Part shown: positions 1-11,289 of the stretch, one piece after another
How positions within the stretch are numbered: position 1 is the stretch's first letter
Layout: each line of letters starts with the position of its first letter
Source: Liopterus haemorrhoidalis
Lineage: Eukaryota; Arthropoda; Insecta; Coleoptera; Dytiscidae
Direction: 5' to 3'
DNA length: 64,000 nucleotides
Assembly: GCA_963971575.1 (NCBI GenBank)
Contig: OZ020616.1
Span: 12,679,575 to 12,743,574 of the forward strand
Notes under the pieces: generated by a model
The model's database searches: none
What the model saw: the letters and a program-made list of their open reading frames with translations, nothing else
What the model was told of the DNA's origin: nothing
Program-made: the position numbers and the translations under genes

Positions 1-536
1 AGGTGCAAATAGCTCAAAATACCCAAAATTCGAGTTAGCCAGTTGTAGTATTAAGGGGACGATATATATTGTGTGTATCAAGATAGAGGGACACTATTTG
101 TCTAGAAAAGGCGACGTGTTAGCAAGCTGGGGAACATTTATGATGACCAAAGGTTAACCAAAGAATTGAATAACAGTATAGAAATTTTCCAGAATAAACC
201 GGAAGTGAATGATATCAAGGGCAACTATTAGTTTTTAAATGGGAACGTATGTCACGTTAGTATCTTTGAATAGAGCTTTTAAAAAGACACAACTTTTACT
301 TTTAATCATTTATTTAATATCTTTCGGTTGACGAAAAATTGTATTCTCTATAATGACTTGAAAATAAAGTATGTTTATTTACAAGTATTTAAAGTACCTT
401 CGATTTTGATTTAAACACTTTCGTATCCATATTCTTGAGTTATCTGTAGCTCGAAGAATAATAAAAAAAAAAAAATAAATAAAAAAAGTATTTTCATGCT
501 TGTATGACTTCGCGGCCCCCCGGTTCAGAACCGCTG
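1..536. mobile_element. hAT-like non-autonomous element, copy 1 (left end outside window or lost)
   Basis: From about base 60 the sequence matches the interior of the element at 17994-18849: both share the stretch beginning gtatcaagatagagg, the aagctggg block and the ccggaagt..gatatcaagg block. Both end in a cgcggccccccggtt terminus; here it finishes gaaccgctg at 536. A candidate 8-bp target duplication would be 537-544, but the left partner is not visible. Interior frames carry stops. The hAT assignment rests on the better preserved second copy. Confidence 0.6.
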
Positions 537-791
537 TCTTATACAACTAAATTAAAAAACGACGAAAAATGACTTGAAATTTCGACCAAATTATCTTTTA
601 TAATGACGGATCACCATTACCTAACGCGTAAACGCCGAGGAAGTATCGAACTGGCTAGGGGAATTACCGAGTTATGAAAAGGTAAAGCGAAATGCGACAG
701 ATAAACATATTCGTTCAGTGGTTAGCTACGAGTTGAAGTACGGCATCGACGTCGATATGGCGAAACGAAAAGCATTAATGTAAATATTTTA

Positions 792-995
792 AATATTGAT
801 GAAGAACTCGAAACTCAGGAGGATTTAACGCAAGATGAAATTTTAGTTGGGTCAGATCTTGGTCAGAACAACGGCGAAGTGAAAATGGAAGAAACAACCG
901 CGTTCCAAACACCTACAATAAAGGACGCACTTTCAGCAGTTGAAACAATTCAGCATTTTTATTTTTTTATGTTTAATCAAAATCAAAGAGGCTAA
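792..995 (+). pseudogene. Tigger/pogo transposase, C-terminal fragment
   Basis: An open stretch of about 67 codons ends at TAA 993-995. It reads as an acidic segment (IDEELETQEDLTQDEILV) followed by TPTIKDALSAVETIQHFY. This resembles the tail of insect Tigger-like DDE_1 transposases, where a helix containing ALxxLxTxxxFxxxQ precedes the stop. Upstream bases 600-790 look like further decayed coding sequence with stops. No termini are visible, so this is an ancient fragment. Assignment is by family resemblance only. Confidence 0.45.
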
Positions 996-1144
996 AACAG
1001 ATTTTGTATTGCTACATTTGGAAAAAATTATTGAAAAAACTTTTTAGAAAACAAAAAAACACAAAAATAAACCAAAATGACAGAATTTTTTGTTAAAATT
1101 TAAATATGTATGCATACATACATACGTATGTAAAATTATGTAAG

Positions 1145-1362
1145 TATAAGATTAATAAATAAAACACTCGGTAAGTTTCACAAATGTAAGTTTAATGTTA
1201 CTCTATACGTATTTCGTCAGTGGTGCTATCTACAGGAGTTCAAATTACAAACTCAATTTGATCGAAACCCTCCTGTAGATGGCGTCACTACCGAAATACG
1301 TATAGAGTAACATTAAACTTATATTTGTGAAACTTACCGAGTGTTTTATTTATTAATCTTAT
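1145..1362. mobile_element. Foldback MITE with ~93-bp arms
   Basis: The left arm 1145-1238 is nearly the reverse complement of the right arm 1270-1362; both contain taataaataaaacactcgg and tactctatacgtatttcg. The loop is about 31 bp. Only a handful of mismatches separate the arms, so a transcript would fold into a long hairpin. No coding capacity. Confidence 0.8.
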
Positions 1363-2080
1363 ATTAAATATGTTTCACCGAGAATACACGGACTCCTCTG
1401 TCAATTATAATTATGTAAGTGTTAAGTTGTTTGTAAAATAAGTTGGATTTTTTTTTTTTGTGTTTTGTAATACTTAAATATTGAATTTTGTTTCTTAAGC
1501 TTCTTGCTCTCCTGTAAAAGTATTCTTTTCTACCATAAATAAAATGTACATATTTTTCAACATTGTATTTATAGTGTTTGGATATAGAAACCTACGGTTA
1601 TAACGACCGAATTTCATTGGTCCCTTCAACGTCGTTATAACCGATATCCACTGTATATGTAAGTGGTCACGCGCCTGGTCGCGCCAGTGTACGCTAGATC
1701 TGATTATAACTATTATAACAAATTCCAATCTAAAAATAGATCGGGATTAAATATTTGTGATAATGTGTCATTCATTTTTACCGCCTGGCGCCAAAATCAT
1801 TAATTGTTTATCAGATATTATATTGATAACATTGATAAAAATTATTTTTTCCTGTCTAGCAAAATTTCATTGAACAATTAGTTGCAAAAAAATGAAGAAA
1901 TAATTTGATAAATGTTATTTTTCTGAAATCATCAGTGAAATAACGTCAAATCGTCAGTGAAGTGACTCCAAATCGGCAGTGAAGTAAACTTTTTTTGTAC
2001 AATGTCATGTATGCCGGAGAAAGTGAGGGCAAATATTTTGATGATTGAATTGTTATAAAAATAAAGCGACCTCTTACCAG
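1363..2080. other. AT-rich stretch without a recognised gene
   Basis: No coding signal was recognised. A small tandem repeat lies at about 1930-1990: three ~22-bp units built on cagtgaagtgactccaaatc. Short minus-strand open frames here look like chance. Confidence 0.4.
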
Positions 2081-3111
2081 AAAAAATTGATGTGAAGTGT
2101 GAATTTTCACACATTTCAGGGTTTTGCAGGTATTTAGTAACTGAATGATGATTATTTGGGATGCCAAAACAAATTTTATGTCAAAATATTTTTTTATGAA
2201 TTTTAATTCGAATGCCTAATACCATTATTTAAGTTTCTAAATATGTGCAGTATTTTTTTTTACATAGCAAGGATCATTAAGATTTTGAAAATTGCGCCTA
2301 TGGCTTCTATTGGTTGCTTAGATCATTAGCCCCGCCCTCTGATTTCGTATACATCAAACAGAATTAAATTATAATTTCAACACTTCCCACTGGTTATTAA
2401 ATTTACGCTTTTAAAAATTAAATGCAACATTTACCAAAATATAAGTAGAATTTTGACAAAATAATTTAAACAAAAGTAAACTGCAAAAAAAAAAACAAAA
2501 AAATTAAAATTGACAGGATTCGAACTCTAGTTTGCAAGTTACCTGTTTAACAAATTAGAAAACCAATGACTAAACGCACATCGCCATGAACGCTGACGTA
2601 TCAACGTGGTTACATAGCGAATTAAATATTTAACATACCATATTTTGGTTAAAAACACAAAAAATGCATTATTTTCCGAAAACATAATCTGATCAAAAAT
2701 TCCTGTTGTACTATTCCGGTTCACACCAATGTACATTACTTCGAATTTTTTCAGATTTTTAGTTTAAACCATCTGGGCTACAGGGTGTGGGACAAAAAAA
2801 TTTTTGCACAATTTTGGCAAAAACCGCGTCAAAATAATTCATTTTGAAAAAATAAAATTTTGATCGTTAATCCACGTACTAAGGGCTTTCATTTGATACC
2901 CTACTCAGAATTTTAAAAAAATATTTTTTTTTTCGATGAGCACATATTTGTTTATATTTTTAGGGGGATATGTTTTTTAGATGTTTTAGTATTTTTCCTA
3001 TGTGCGGGTCAAAAAGTTTGGCCACAATTTTTACCGAACAGACAGACAGACAGACAGACGACAAAATGACGGTATAAGGGTTTTTTGGTCATACCTACAA
3101 AACCCTAAAAA
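2081..3111 (+). repeat. Dispersed repeat family R, copy A
   Basis: One of three near-full copies; the others are 15346-16519 (inverted) and 49701-50611. It begins aattgatgtgaagtgtgaat followed by the palindrome gtgaattttcacac. It carries an internal tRNA-like module on the opposite strand (about 2513-2600). It ends with a (CAGA)n run and then ggtataagggttttttggtc..cctacaaaaccct, in which agggtttt and aaaaccct can pair as a terminal stem. No transposase is recognisable. The class is unknown; the terminal hairpin allows a Helitron-like idea but no CTRR end is demonstrated. Confidence 0.75.
2513..2600 (-). other. tRNA-like module inside repeat R copy A
   Basis: On the minus strand, gagttcgaatcctgtc matches a pol III B box (GGTTCGANTCC-like). 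A weak A-box-like segment lies about 60 bases upstream. Copies B and C carry different tRNA-like sequence at the same position. Pairing of a full cloverleaf was not established, so this is not called a tRNA gene. Confidence 0.4.
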
Positions 3112-4770
3112 ATGATATTCATATTTCTAAAGGATTTATTGTGAACAAAACTGTTATGTTATATGTATATCTGACCAGATGTATTTACAAAAGATTAGTG
3201 CATATTATTACTTTGATTTTATACAGCCTTTTTACAGTTAACATATTTTATTCAGAATAACCCTATAACACATTTAAATACTCTGTATATATTTCAGCTT
3301 ACTTGTCTTTCTTACCAATTTTTCAGGCTGACGTACTAAAAAGAAACATTTTTGTAGTATGGTTAATTTATATCAAAAGATTAGATTCCAAATGCTACGT
3401 AATAATGCTTACGTCTATAGAAATTTGTATATAAAAGATGATTTTTTTATACTCAGATATTTCTACATATCTGCTCGTATGGTTCTATTAAAATGTCTGT
3501 GGTATAAAATATTAAACATGTGAGTTATTTATTAGTTTAATTGTCTCTTTGATATATTGTAATATTTATAATTTATTTTATAAATATTGCTATTAATAAA
3601 TTAATATTTTTATTATTAATATAAATTTTTTATTGGATCATGACATGAAGAGAAATATGACTCAACTGAAAAAAAATATTTTAGATTAACATATTACAGC
3701 AAACTTACAATACAACAGAATATAATAATTTTAATGACGACCAATACGAATTTTCCAATATGTATCATTAATAATTTTCAAGATTAATTGGATCTGAGAA
3801 AATTACTAGAGGAGAAGGTCTTATATGGGTCCTGCATTCTATATGGGCCCCCAAAGAAAATCTACTAATATATGGATTCAGCGTTTGGAGAAATGTGTTG
3901 CACTAAATGGTGATGTGAAAAAATAATTATACAATTATTATTATATAATTATTGTACATTAGTAGTACAATAAATTTACTTCATTTTGTGACTGGTTTCA
4001 TTATTTTGTCTTTTCCTATTCTTATTTTATAGAGTTGAAGACCTTATATATCAATCCGCCCTTGTATTAATTTAATTTTGATTATAAATTAATTTTTATT
4101 TAAAAAAAGGTGATTTTTATTTTCAATTGCTTCGTTTTTATTAAATAAGAATAGGACTTTTCCATCTCTGAGGGGGGGGGGGTCCGGACCTGAGGACCAC
4201 CTCCTTTTGTTCGCACCTGGTACAGGCAAACAGATACATGAATGATGGTATAAGAGTTTCTTGGTCATACCTACGTAAAGATAAAAAGGAGGAATTTTTT
4301 ACTTTTGTTTATAACTGGCAATTTTATAGCATATTTAATTACAATTGTAAAATAAAATTAATGCAAGTATAAAATGCATTCCAATGTTGTAATCTTAGTG
4401 ACAGTTAAAATTAATTGTTACCAATAAAATGAAGTTTAAGTAATAATTAAATTACATTGTTCGAATTATTCTCCGGAAGTTGCTGGAACGCTCAATGTAC
4501 GTCCTTGCATAAGGGTCTCCTTATCCGTTTAGGTACAGTGCCTACAGGGTCTACGAAAACAAAAATTTTAATTATGTCTATTTGTCCCTCATGTTACGTC
4601 AGGGCAAGATGGGGAGTCATATACAAGAATACCTAGTGTCCAAACCCAATATTGAATCCAAGAGAATACCTGGCGGTGCCCCCCCCCCTCACCGTCGTGT
4701 AAAATTATCCTATTGGAGAAAAATTTTGGCTCTTTAGTAATCTCTAGTTATCCTACAATTTTATATTCAT
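3112..4770. other. Non-genic AT-rich stretch with repeat R end fragment
   Basis: No gene was recognised. At about 4222-4280 there is a decayed 3' end of repeat R (aggcaaacagatac..ggtataagagtttcttggtcatacc). Homopolymer runs of G (about 4171-4180) and C (about 4680-4687) are present. Confidence 0.45.
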
Positions 4771-4845
4771 TTCAGGCATGGAATTTTTCAAAAATAAAAA
4801 TTATCCTGGCTAATTGCCGAAGCAGCAAAGGTCTTAAAAAAACAG
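4771..4845 (+). mobile_element. SINE tail fragment
   Basis: The stretch ggcatggaattttt..tatcctggctaattgcc..aaaggtct matches the 3' body of the tRNA-derived SINE at 25088-25235 (gcattgaattttca..gtcctggctaattacc..aaaggcca). The tRNA-like head is absent, so this is a 5'-truncated copy. Confidence 0.5.
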
Positions 4846-5120
4846 TCGATTACCTCTGAAATATGCTCCTAGCATTTTGATTATTTCTGTACAAGCAGGT
4901 ACTCATTTTACGTATTAATACTATTGTATATTGGACCTGAAAATTAACTATTTGGGACAAGAAAATATTTATTTATTTTATAGTTGATATTATTTTAAAC
5001 AAAATATATCTTGACATATATTTTACATGACATATATTTTTTTATATATTTTTCTGTTACCATGAATATGAAATATGATGCATGGCTGACTTTGGTCATA
5101 TGGCTGAATTAGCCATAATA

Positions 5121-5583
5121 CAATACTTCTCCTCAAAGTAGACTGCATCATTTTTTTAATTTAGTTTATTTTTAATTTCGTCAACTCCAAATTCTTTAAA
5201 AAATTTCTTATGTTTCGGACCAAACAAACTTTTCGTCAAAATATCTGCTATCATGTCTTCTGTTTGAAGATATTTCAATTCAAATTTCTTATCTTCGTAT
5301 GCTTCACGAACAAAGTGGTATCGAATGTCTATATGTTTCGTCCGTGTATGATGTACCGGATTTTTGACTAGATTTTGTGCTCCTTGGTTGTCACAATATA
5401 AGATAACATTTTCTTCATTATTTTTTATTTCTTTCAAAAATGATTTTAGATAAATAATTTCTTTATATGCATCAGATAGTGCCATATACTCCGCTTCTGT
5501 GCTTGATAGAGCAACAGTTTTCTGCTTTCGTGACTCCCAACTCACTGCTGCATTGGCAAACTTAAATACATACCCTGAAATTC
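5121..5583 (-). pseudogene. Ty1/copia retrotransposon: RNase H end of pol
   Basis: The minus-strand reading from about 5583 to the stop at 5156-5158 has the RNase H hallmarks of copia pol: GYVFKFANAAVSWESRKQKT, then VALSSTEAEYMAL with the conserved E, ILYCDNQGAQNL with the catalytic D, TKHIDIRYHFVRE, and DMIADILTKSL near the C terminus. Beyond the stop, a purine-rich tract (tttgaggagaag) is followed by tgtattatggct, a plausible start of the 3' LTR. Everything upstream of RNase H is missing; at about 5583 the frame runs into unrelated Tigger sequence. A dead 3' remnant. Confidence 0.8.
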
Positions 5584-5589
5584 GACAAA

Positions 5590-5999
5590 CCATATTGAAC
5601 CTAACAAATGATCTTGGTTTTGAGGATTTGGAAGAAGGTGATGTGCTTAATTTACTAGATGTTGATAGAGAATCCTTTTCACACGAGGAACTGATCCAAT
5701 TAGAAACAGAACGAGCACTTGATGAGGAGCCAGAGCCTGCTGTATGCAAACAGCTAACATCAAAGAACTTGTCGAATGCGCTTTCTTATTTCGAACTAGG
5801 AATAAACATCCTTCTTCAAAATGATCCCGACGTAGAACGCATCGCTAAAGTTTCTCGAGGAATTAACTCAATCATTAGCTGTTATAAAGAACTGCAAAAA
5901 AAAGCAGAAAGCAAGGCAAGACAAAAAACGTTGGACACATTTTTTAAACCAGGTCAATCCACAATAGCGGAAAGCGATGATGACAGAAAATTTTTTTAG
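5590..5999 (+). pseudogene. Tigger/pogo transposase, C-terminal domain
   Basis: The + strand frame ending at 5999 reads FEDLEEGDVLNLL, an acidic stretch, then LTSKNLSNALSYFELGINIL, DPDVERIAKVSRGINSIISC, and ends with QKTLDTFFKPGQS. The last motif fits the PCNA-interacting QxxLxxFF pattern seen at the C terminus of Tigger and pogo transposases. The catalytic DDE part is missing. The fragment abuts the copia remnant head to head at about 5583-5590, so one insertion or rearrangement removed the 5' part. The open frame extends upstream only by chance into copia sequence. Confidence 0.7.
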
Positions 6000-6342
6000 T
6001 TTCAGTTTATTATTATATGTACTTGTTATGTATTTTTATTTTATATGTAAGCATTTTTAAATGAAATACATATAAAGAAAAAGATGCATTTTAAACTAAA
6101 AACTACGTTATTTTATAAAAAATTGGAACCGATCCTATTGAATTTATATGGGTTTATATCAAAATAATTGATTCGTTATACGGTTTTTCGCTTTCAAAAG
6201 TAATATTATCTGCGATATTACTTATAAAAGTAATATCGCAGTTTCAAAATTATGAGACTTTCATTTTGAAGATGATGGACCAAAATTTCAGTATAAATTT
6301 TGAATTGGCACGACAAACAAAATTGCTCTTAACACTCAATCG

Positions 6343-7733
6343 GGTCTATTCTGTATCTTAAAAAGTTAAAAATGACCCTCAAGGTCAACGTTAAAAAATT
6401 TTAACCACGCTTTACAATATTTTGTTATTCTGTAAATCTATGGTATTAAAATTTTAACCTCGATGTGGTTAATTCAGTAGGTTAAGTCCATTCTACATTA
6501 TACTTTTTTCAATACTATCCAACTCTGACGTCATTTCAACTTTTGATACTACAGAATATAGTGGGGGAAAAAAATAAGAGACAGTGATAAATTTTATATC
6601 TTCCATCTCTTATTACTTTTCATTGCCAACTTAAAAATTTTTAGGTTCAGATGGCAGACAACAATTTGGTTATAGTAAACCAATTTATAAATATTGTTTA
6701 ATTGTGCTAAGTTTATATTTAATTATATGATCTAAATAAACTTCTTCGTCAACTTAATAAACTACTAAAAGTTAAGTTGTAAACAAAAACTAAAAAGTTG
6801 GTGTTGGTACGACTGGAAAAGTACAGAACTGTCATCCAAAACTACCCCCGGTCAAATTTTTGATTGAAATGACGTCAGAGTTGGATAGTATTGAAAAAAG
6901 TATTGAAAAAAGTATAATGTAGAATGGACTTTATATTTGGAATTTTAACTCCAGCCAAACTCATTGCGTTAACATTTTAACCAACTGTAATTCTAACCTC
7001 TAAACGTCATATAGCCAGAAAAAAAAACAATTTTTAGAATTAATCATGGTAAGTCTGTTTATTTGAAAACAATTATTACTAAAATTAAACAAAAAGAAGT
7101 TATAAGTGAAAAATTAATATAGGGAATAAAAAATATATACAAATGCTTTTCAGGAGATCAGTTCGTATTAAACAAAAGCAAATGCGTGATATGAGGGATC
7201 CTATTAATTTACATGAAGAAATATTTTAAAATATTTTCATTTGTCTAAAACTTCTACGGAATGTATCGTTTTACAAATGTTGTTTTTTTTTTTTTTGAAA
7301 ATCCAGAAAAAAACAAATTTCCAGATATATTCCAAGTAAATATTTAAAACTTTAAAATTATGATACAATTATAAATTTTGATTTCTCTGTTTGGTAATAT
7401 TATATTATTTACTTTCTGCACCCATAATTATTTATATATAAATATTGTACATTTCCGCAATATAGATTTATTATATTAAAACGTTGTTTATTCACGATTC
7501 AATCATAATATTTGTTTACATTAAATCCACACTTACATTTGTAAAATACGTTCCCTTGTTGATAATTTCACGACATACTTTTACCATAAGGTTAAAAGGT
7601 TAGAACTTAACGCTTGGGTTATAACCTGAGATACAGAGTAAGAAACTAGATGAAAATTTGAAATTAGAACTCTTTTTAACCATCATTTTTAACCAAATCT
7701 TTTTAATCACAAAAGATATAGAATAGACCCGAA
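6343..7733. mobile_element. TIR element with nested MITE
   Basis: The left terminus 6343 (cgggtctattctgtatct) and the right terminus ending 7733 are inverted repeats of about 20 bp (right complement cgggtctattctatatct). Interior blocks rich in ttaacc lie near both ends. No transposase is recognised. A second element (6484-6932) sits inside it. No clear target duplication was found. Confidence 0.5.
6484..6932. mobile_element. MITE with ~60-bp terminal inverted repeats
   Basis: Left arm 6484-6540 contains agtccattctacattatact and ccaactctgacgtcattt. The right arm 6862-6932 is its reverse complement, with an extra internal copy of the aaaaagtattg segment. Length about 450 bp, no coding capacity. 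Confidence 0.7.
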
Positions 7734-7756
7734 TATGTAAAAATGGGCCCGTAATA

Positions 7757-8336
7757 CCCTTTTCACACTAGATCTTTAAGACGAGTGAACTTAAAGTTCA
7801 CCGATGTTTAAGATCGGTATGCTTTCACACTTGATGTTTAAATCTCCGGTGCTGTCATCAGCTACAGTAATTTTGTCCTTAAGTTACCGTCATGAAATTA
7901 CCAGTTTTGAACTGTCTGCGCTATTATAAACAATTAAGGATATTTCATTTCATTCTACAATAAAGGCACTACAATAAAGAATATATTACACTTGTATTAA
8001 CATGTAAGTCGATACATTTTATCTCAATTATTGTAGTTCTGTATTTTATTAAACACATTATTAAAATAAATAATTTTATTATAACAATAAGTATAAACTT
8101 CTTATAACGTCGATATAATACAGTATTCTTGTTTATGATAATATAAAATGTTGACAGCACAAATTCAAGGAGTATTTTTTTATAATAGAAATTAAGTTGG
8201 CAATGCGGGCGAAGTTTAAGACGCAGATCTCTGTCCTAAACAACGCTTGTGTTTAAACTAGGCCGTACGGTTTCACATTAGCGTTTAAAGATACATTCAC
8301 TTTAACATCCGATCTTAAAGATCTAGTGTGAAAAGG
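7757..8336. mobile_element. MITE, ~580 bp, probable TA target
   Basis: The left end reads taataccctttttcacacta and the right end agtgtgaaaagggtatta, an inverted repeat extending through gatctttaaga. Flanking TA on both sides fits a TA target duplication. Subterminal repeats built on gtgaac/ttaaag/tttaaga are dense. No ORF of note; the minus-strand 63-codon frame at 7969-8160 looks like chance. Confidence 0.65.
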
Positions 8337-8338
8337 GT

Positions 8339-8943
8339 ATTAGAAGGGCACACATGGGTATGGGGCTCTCGGACTTGAATTTTAAGGGACGTTTTAAGGA
8401 AAATATCTACTTGTAATTGAATGTAAGACCCCAATAATAAGATTTCGCTTCTAAGCTCTCCTAAGAAAAAAAAATTGACTTCTCAGTCCCCCCTTCAAGA
8501 AAAATCATGGGTGCCCGCTTTTTTTTTGACAATTTATCATTAAAATCAACTCTTGTTTTTTATACTGACTTTTTATAAAATTGAATGGTTGCAGTTTATT
8601 ATTGATTATATCTTAGTGATAGTTTCGTATACAAATGGTAAGGTTGTGGTAAACCACAGTTGTAACCATACACCTCACGGGGAGTGATTCATAGCCAGTG
8701 ATTACCAAAATGTTCCGGACGTGATTCTTACACCACAATTAATCATTTATTATTTTTATTTTTATTTATACTAAAATCTTACCACAATAAACGTCAAAGA
8801 TATGACAATACATAAATATCCTATTTTCGTATATTATCTTTTAATATTTGACAGAAATCTTTGTAATTGATAACAGTTTAACATGTCAGTATAAAAACAT
8901 TGAAATGAAGTATAAAAAAACTAAGGTGTTGTATTTGTTTCAG
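8339..8943. other. Non-genic stretch upstream of the short FGF exon
   Basis: No gene or repeat was recognised apart from a polypyrimidine-containing acceptor (gtatttgtttcag) at its end. The initiator exon of the FGF gene was sought here and not found. Confidence 0.4.
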
Positions 8944-8992
8944 GTTATCACAGCCTACAGCCGTCTCCGCGTATACATACATTCTCCTGATG
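8944..8992 (+). CDS. FGF gene, short 5' coding exon (putative signal peptide)
   Basis: A 49-bp, GC-richer island lies between a good acceptor (tttgtttcag) and a consensus donor (gtaagt). Frame choice follows from the next exon (21428), which must be entered in phase 0. This exon is then read after one leading base as LSQPTAVSAYTYILLM. Joined to VMNFGLAWS of the next exon it gives a hydrophobic run ending in small residues before NEQ, as expected at the end of a secretory signal peptide. The other plausible frame (VITAYSRLRVYIH) reaches a TAA ten codons into the next exon and is excluded. No Met precedes it in this frame, so a further upstream exon is needed. This is the weakest of the four exons. 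Confidence 0.55.
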
Positions 8993-9068
8993 GTAAGTTT
9001 CATTTTATTCTTCTTCTTCAGTTTAAGTACAATGGACTCTTTGGTTTAAGTATATTTTTTTGTATATA

Positions 9069-9934
9069 CAACTCTGTCAAAAAAGTAGCGGGAATTTGTG
9101 ATTTAAAAAGCCCGCGCTAATAATTTTTTTTTAAATCTTTTTTTCATAAGATGGCAGCACTGTCCCTAATTACTGTGTCATACATGAGCGCCATCTGTCA
9201 ACCAATTTGATTACATCGGTTGTTTTAGTTAACACACTTCAGTAGTGCGTCGCGATTTTTACAATGAACAAAACTACAAGAGTTTGCCTTAAATTTTGTG
9301 TTGCGAATGGAATTACGTGTGCCGACTCGTTAAAAATTTAGAAAAGTGTTATGGTGAATCAGCTTTAACAAAAACACGGGTGTACGAGTGGTGCAAAGCG
9401 TTTAAAAACGGTCGAGAGATCGTCGCAAACAAACCTCGTTCCGGACGGCCTTCGACCGCTTCAACCGACGTAAACATCGAAAAAGTAAAGGAAATTGTGC
9501 TCGATAATCGGCGTTCCAGCTTAAGAGAGATTTCACGTGATTTGGAAGAACAATTCGTGGATTTTACATGATAATAATGCACCATCGTATAGAGCAGCAA
9601 TTGTGACTGAATGTAAGGCCAAAAACGGGACAAATACGGGATCGAGCATTCACCAGATTTGGCCCCGTGTGACTTCCTTTTATTTCCGAAATTAAAATTG
9701 CCGCTATGTGGAACCCGTTTTGGGTCGATCGAGGCCATAAAAGAAAATTCGTGGAATGAGCTGAAGGCTATACCGGAAAGCGCCTATATAAGGTGTTTCG
9801 AAAACTAGAAAAACGCTGGAAAATGTGTGTTGCATCAAATGGTGTCTACTTTGAAGGCGACAAATTAAATTTTGATGATTAGATGAAAATTGTGTGCTTT
9901 ATTTAACAATTCCCGCTACTTTCCTGACAGAATG
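9069..9934 (+). mobile_element. mariner element, internally deleted
   Basis: Flanked by TA (9067-9068 and 9935-9936). The terminal inverted repeats share tctgtca..aaagtagcgggaatt: left 9069-9096, right 9908-9934. At 866 bp it is shorter than the usual ~1.3 kb, matching the central loss in its transposase. It lies 76 bp downstream of the short FGF exon, in the first long intron. Confidence 0.85.
9264..9868 (+). pseudogene. mariner transposase, broken
   Basis: ATG at 9264 starts NKTTRVCLKFCVANGITCAD. A 1-bp frameshift near 9325 shifts to LEKCYGESALTKTRVYEWCK, then GRPSTASTDVNIEKVKEIVL and LREISRDL, which is the paired-like HTH half of mariner transposases. Next comes an internal deletion of roughly 85 codons, with the reading resuming in other frames at LHDNNAPSYRAA (the second catalytic D in HDN) and HSPDLAPCDFLLFPKLK (the third D), then LKAIPESAYIRCF. 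The first catalytic D region (TGDE) is missing. Non-functional; frame coordinates are approximate. Confidence 0.8.
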
Positions 9935-9936
9935 TA

Positions 9937-10340
9937 TATCTGAAAATAACAGTTGCCTAACAGTAGACCTTGAATGGGCAACGTTCCACCAATTATTTAT
10001 TCTGAGTTTTTTTATGTCTTGTTCGACACCGTCCAGCCATCTTAATCTGGGTCTTTCTCTTCTCCTTTTTCCGAATTGTTTTGTGGTTAGCACTTTTTGT
10101 ACTAATCTATCATCTGTCAAACGCTTTATATGCGCTATCCACCTTAAGCGTGCTATTTTAACGTTGCGGACAACATCCTAAACACGTATTCCAGCTTTTC
10201 TACCTCTTTTTGACTCTGTCCATATCTGTTTTTATTTTACCGACCGTCCAATATACCATTGTGTCCTTTTTCGACTTGCAACATAGAGCTTTCCCATGTT
10301 AAATTTTCCTCTACTATGAGTTTTAGACAAAAACTTTATT
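9937..10340 (-). pseudogene. Non-LTR retrotransposon, 3' end of ORF2
   Basis: Read on the minus strand: VVRNVKIARLRWIAHIKRL, TDDRLVQKVLTTKQFGKRRR, then RPRLRWLDGVEQDIKKL and NWWNVAHSRSTVRQLL. The pattern RW..H..R.......GRR..GRPR.RW.D.V..D is the usual C-terminal signature of insect jockey/CR1-type LINEs. Upstream codons (about 10190-10340) are decayed with stops. The mariner at 9069-9934 sits right at its downstream end. Confidence 0.7.
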
Positions 10341-10549
10341 AATAAAAATTGTTCAGTATTTTAGCACCAACATATTGTGCCTAATTTTGAATACAAAAAT
10401 CCCAGTTTATTTGAAAAAAAACAGCTCTAACCACCACAGGACCGACAGCCGTCACAAAGAACTTGTATAAAATACATTCTAAAAGCAGAGTAGAAATAAC
10501 TTGGCCTAATATTTTCTAACAGAGATATTATTTATCATGACCATGGAAA

Positions 10550-10878
10550 CGTTACATATTAGTATGAAAAAATAAATATTTAAAAAAAATTTCGAAAATT
10601 TTTCAAAAATTTTTCGTTTTATCAATAAATATCTCAAATAAAAGTTGTTAGTTATTGCTTTTATAGCAACTTTTGTTAAATAAATTTTTTCGAAATATTT
10701 TTCTGTTTTTCAATATTCGCAAAAATCTTAATATCGACACGAGTAAACTCCCATTTTTAGTCAACCGATTTTTACCAAAAGTTGATTAACTCGTTCCATT
10801 GATATCAAAAGCTTAAAAATGAAGTTCCATAAAAATCCTTTTAGCCGAATTTGCTCTGCACGTGTACACAGACAGACG

Positions 10879-10916
<38 letters not shown>

Positions 10917-11060
10917 GAGAGAGAGACAGACAGACTAACAGACAGACAGACAGACCGACCGACAGACATCATGCTAAAAATAGTCAAAACGTTATATAGG
11001 GATCTCAATTCGTGGAGATCCATCGAAATCTCGAAATGTCAAAATCGGTATGATCACAAT
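10550..11060 (+). repeat. Repeat with (CAGA)n run and conserved flanks
   Basis: Positions about 10868-10972 are a cagacaga-type microsatellite with interspersed ggac and gaga units. Before it lies aaatatctcaaataaaagtt..gttgattaactcgttcc, and after it catgctaaaaatagtc..aacgttatatagggatctc. Peptides of the RQTDRQTD type on both strands come from the microsatellite and are not genes. Confidence 0.6.
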
Positions 11061-11289
11061 ACCTCCCTTATATATGTACGCGGTCGGTAAAAAGGCTCAC
11101 AATATATTTCTATTTATATCTGCATATAACAGTTGCCAATAAATCTACTGAAGTTTCTACTTTAAATACTGTATATTGATGCCTACCTTCTGTTATACAC
11201 CTCGATACATGTGTAGAGCTAACAAATTCAAAAATATCGCAAATATTTACTCGCATTTTAATAAAATAAAAAGTGATTTCACTGACAGA

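Noticed and set aside
8944..8992. Reading the short exon as VITAYSRLRVYIHSPD
   Set aside because: This frame leaves phase 1 and meets TAA ten codons into the next exon, which is confidently phase 0.
9349..9738. 129-codon minus-strand frame
   Set aside because: It is antisense to the mariner transposase pseudogene.
10841..11090. Open frames of RQTDRQTD / SVCLSVCL type on both strands
   Set aside because: They are translations of the (CAGA)n microsatellite.
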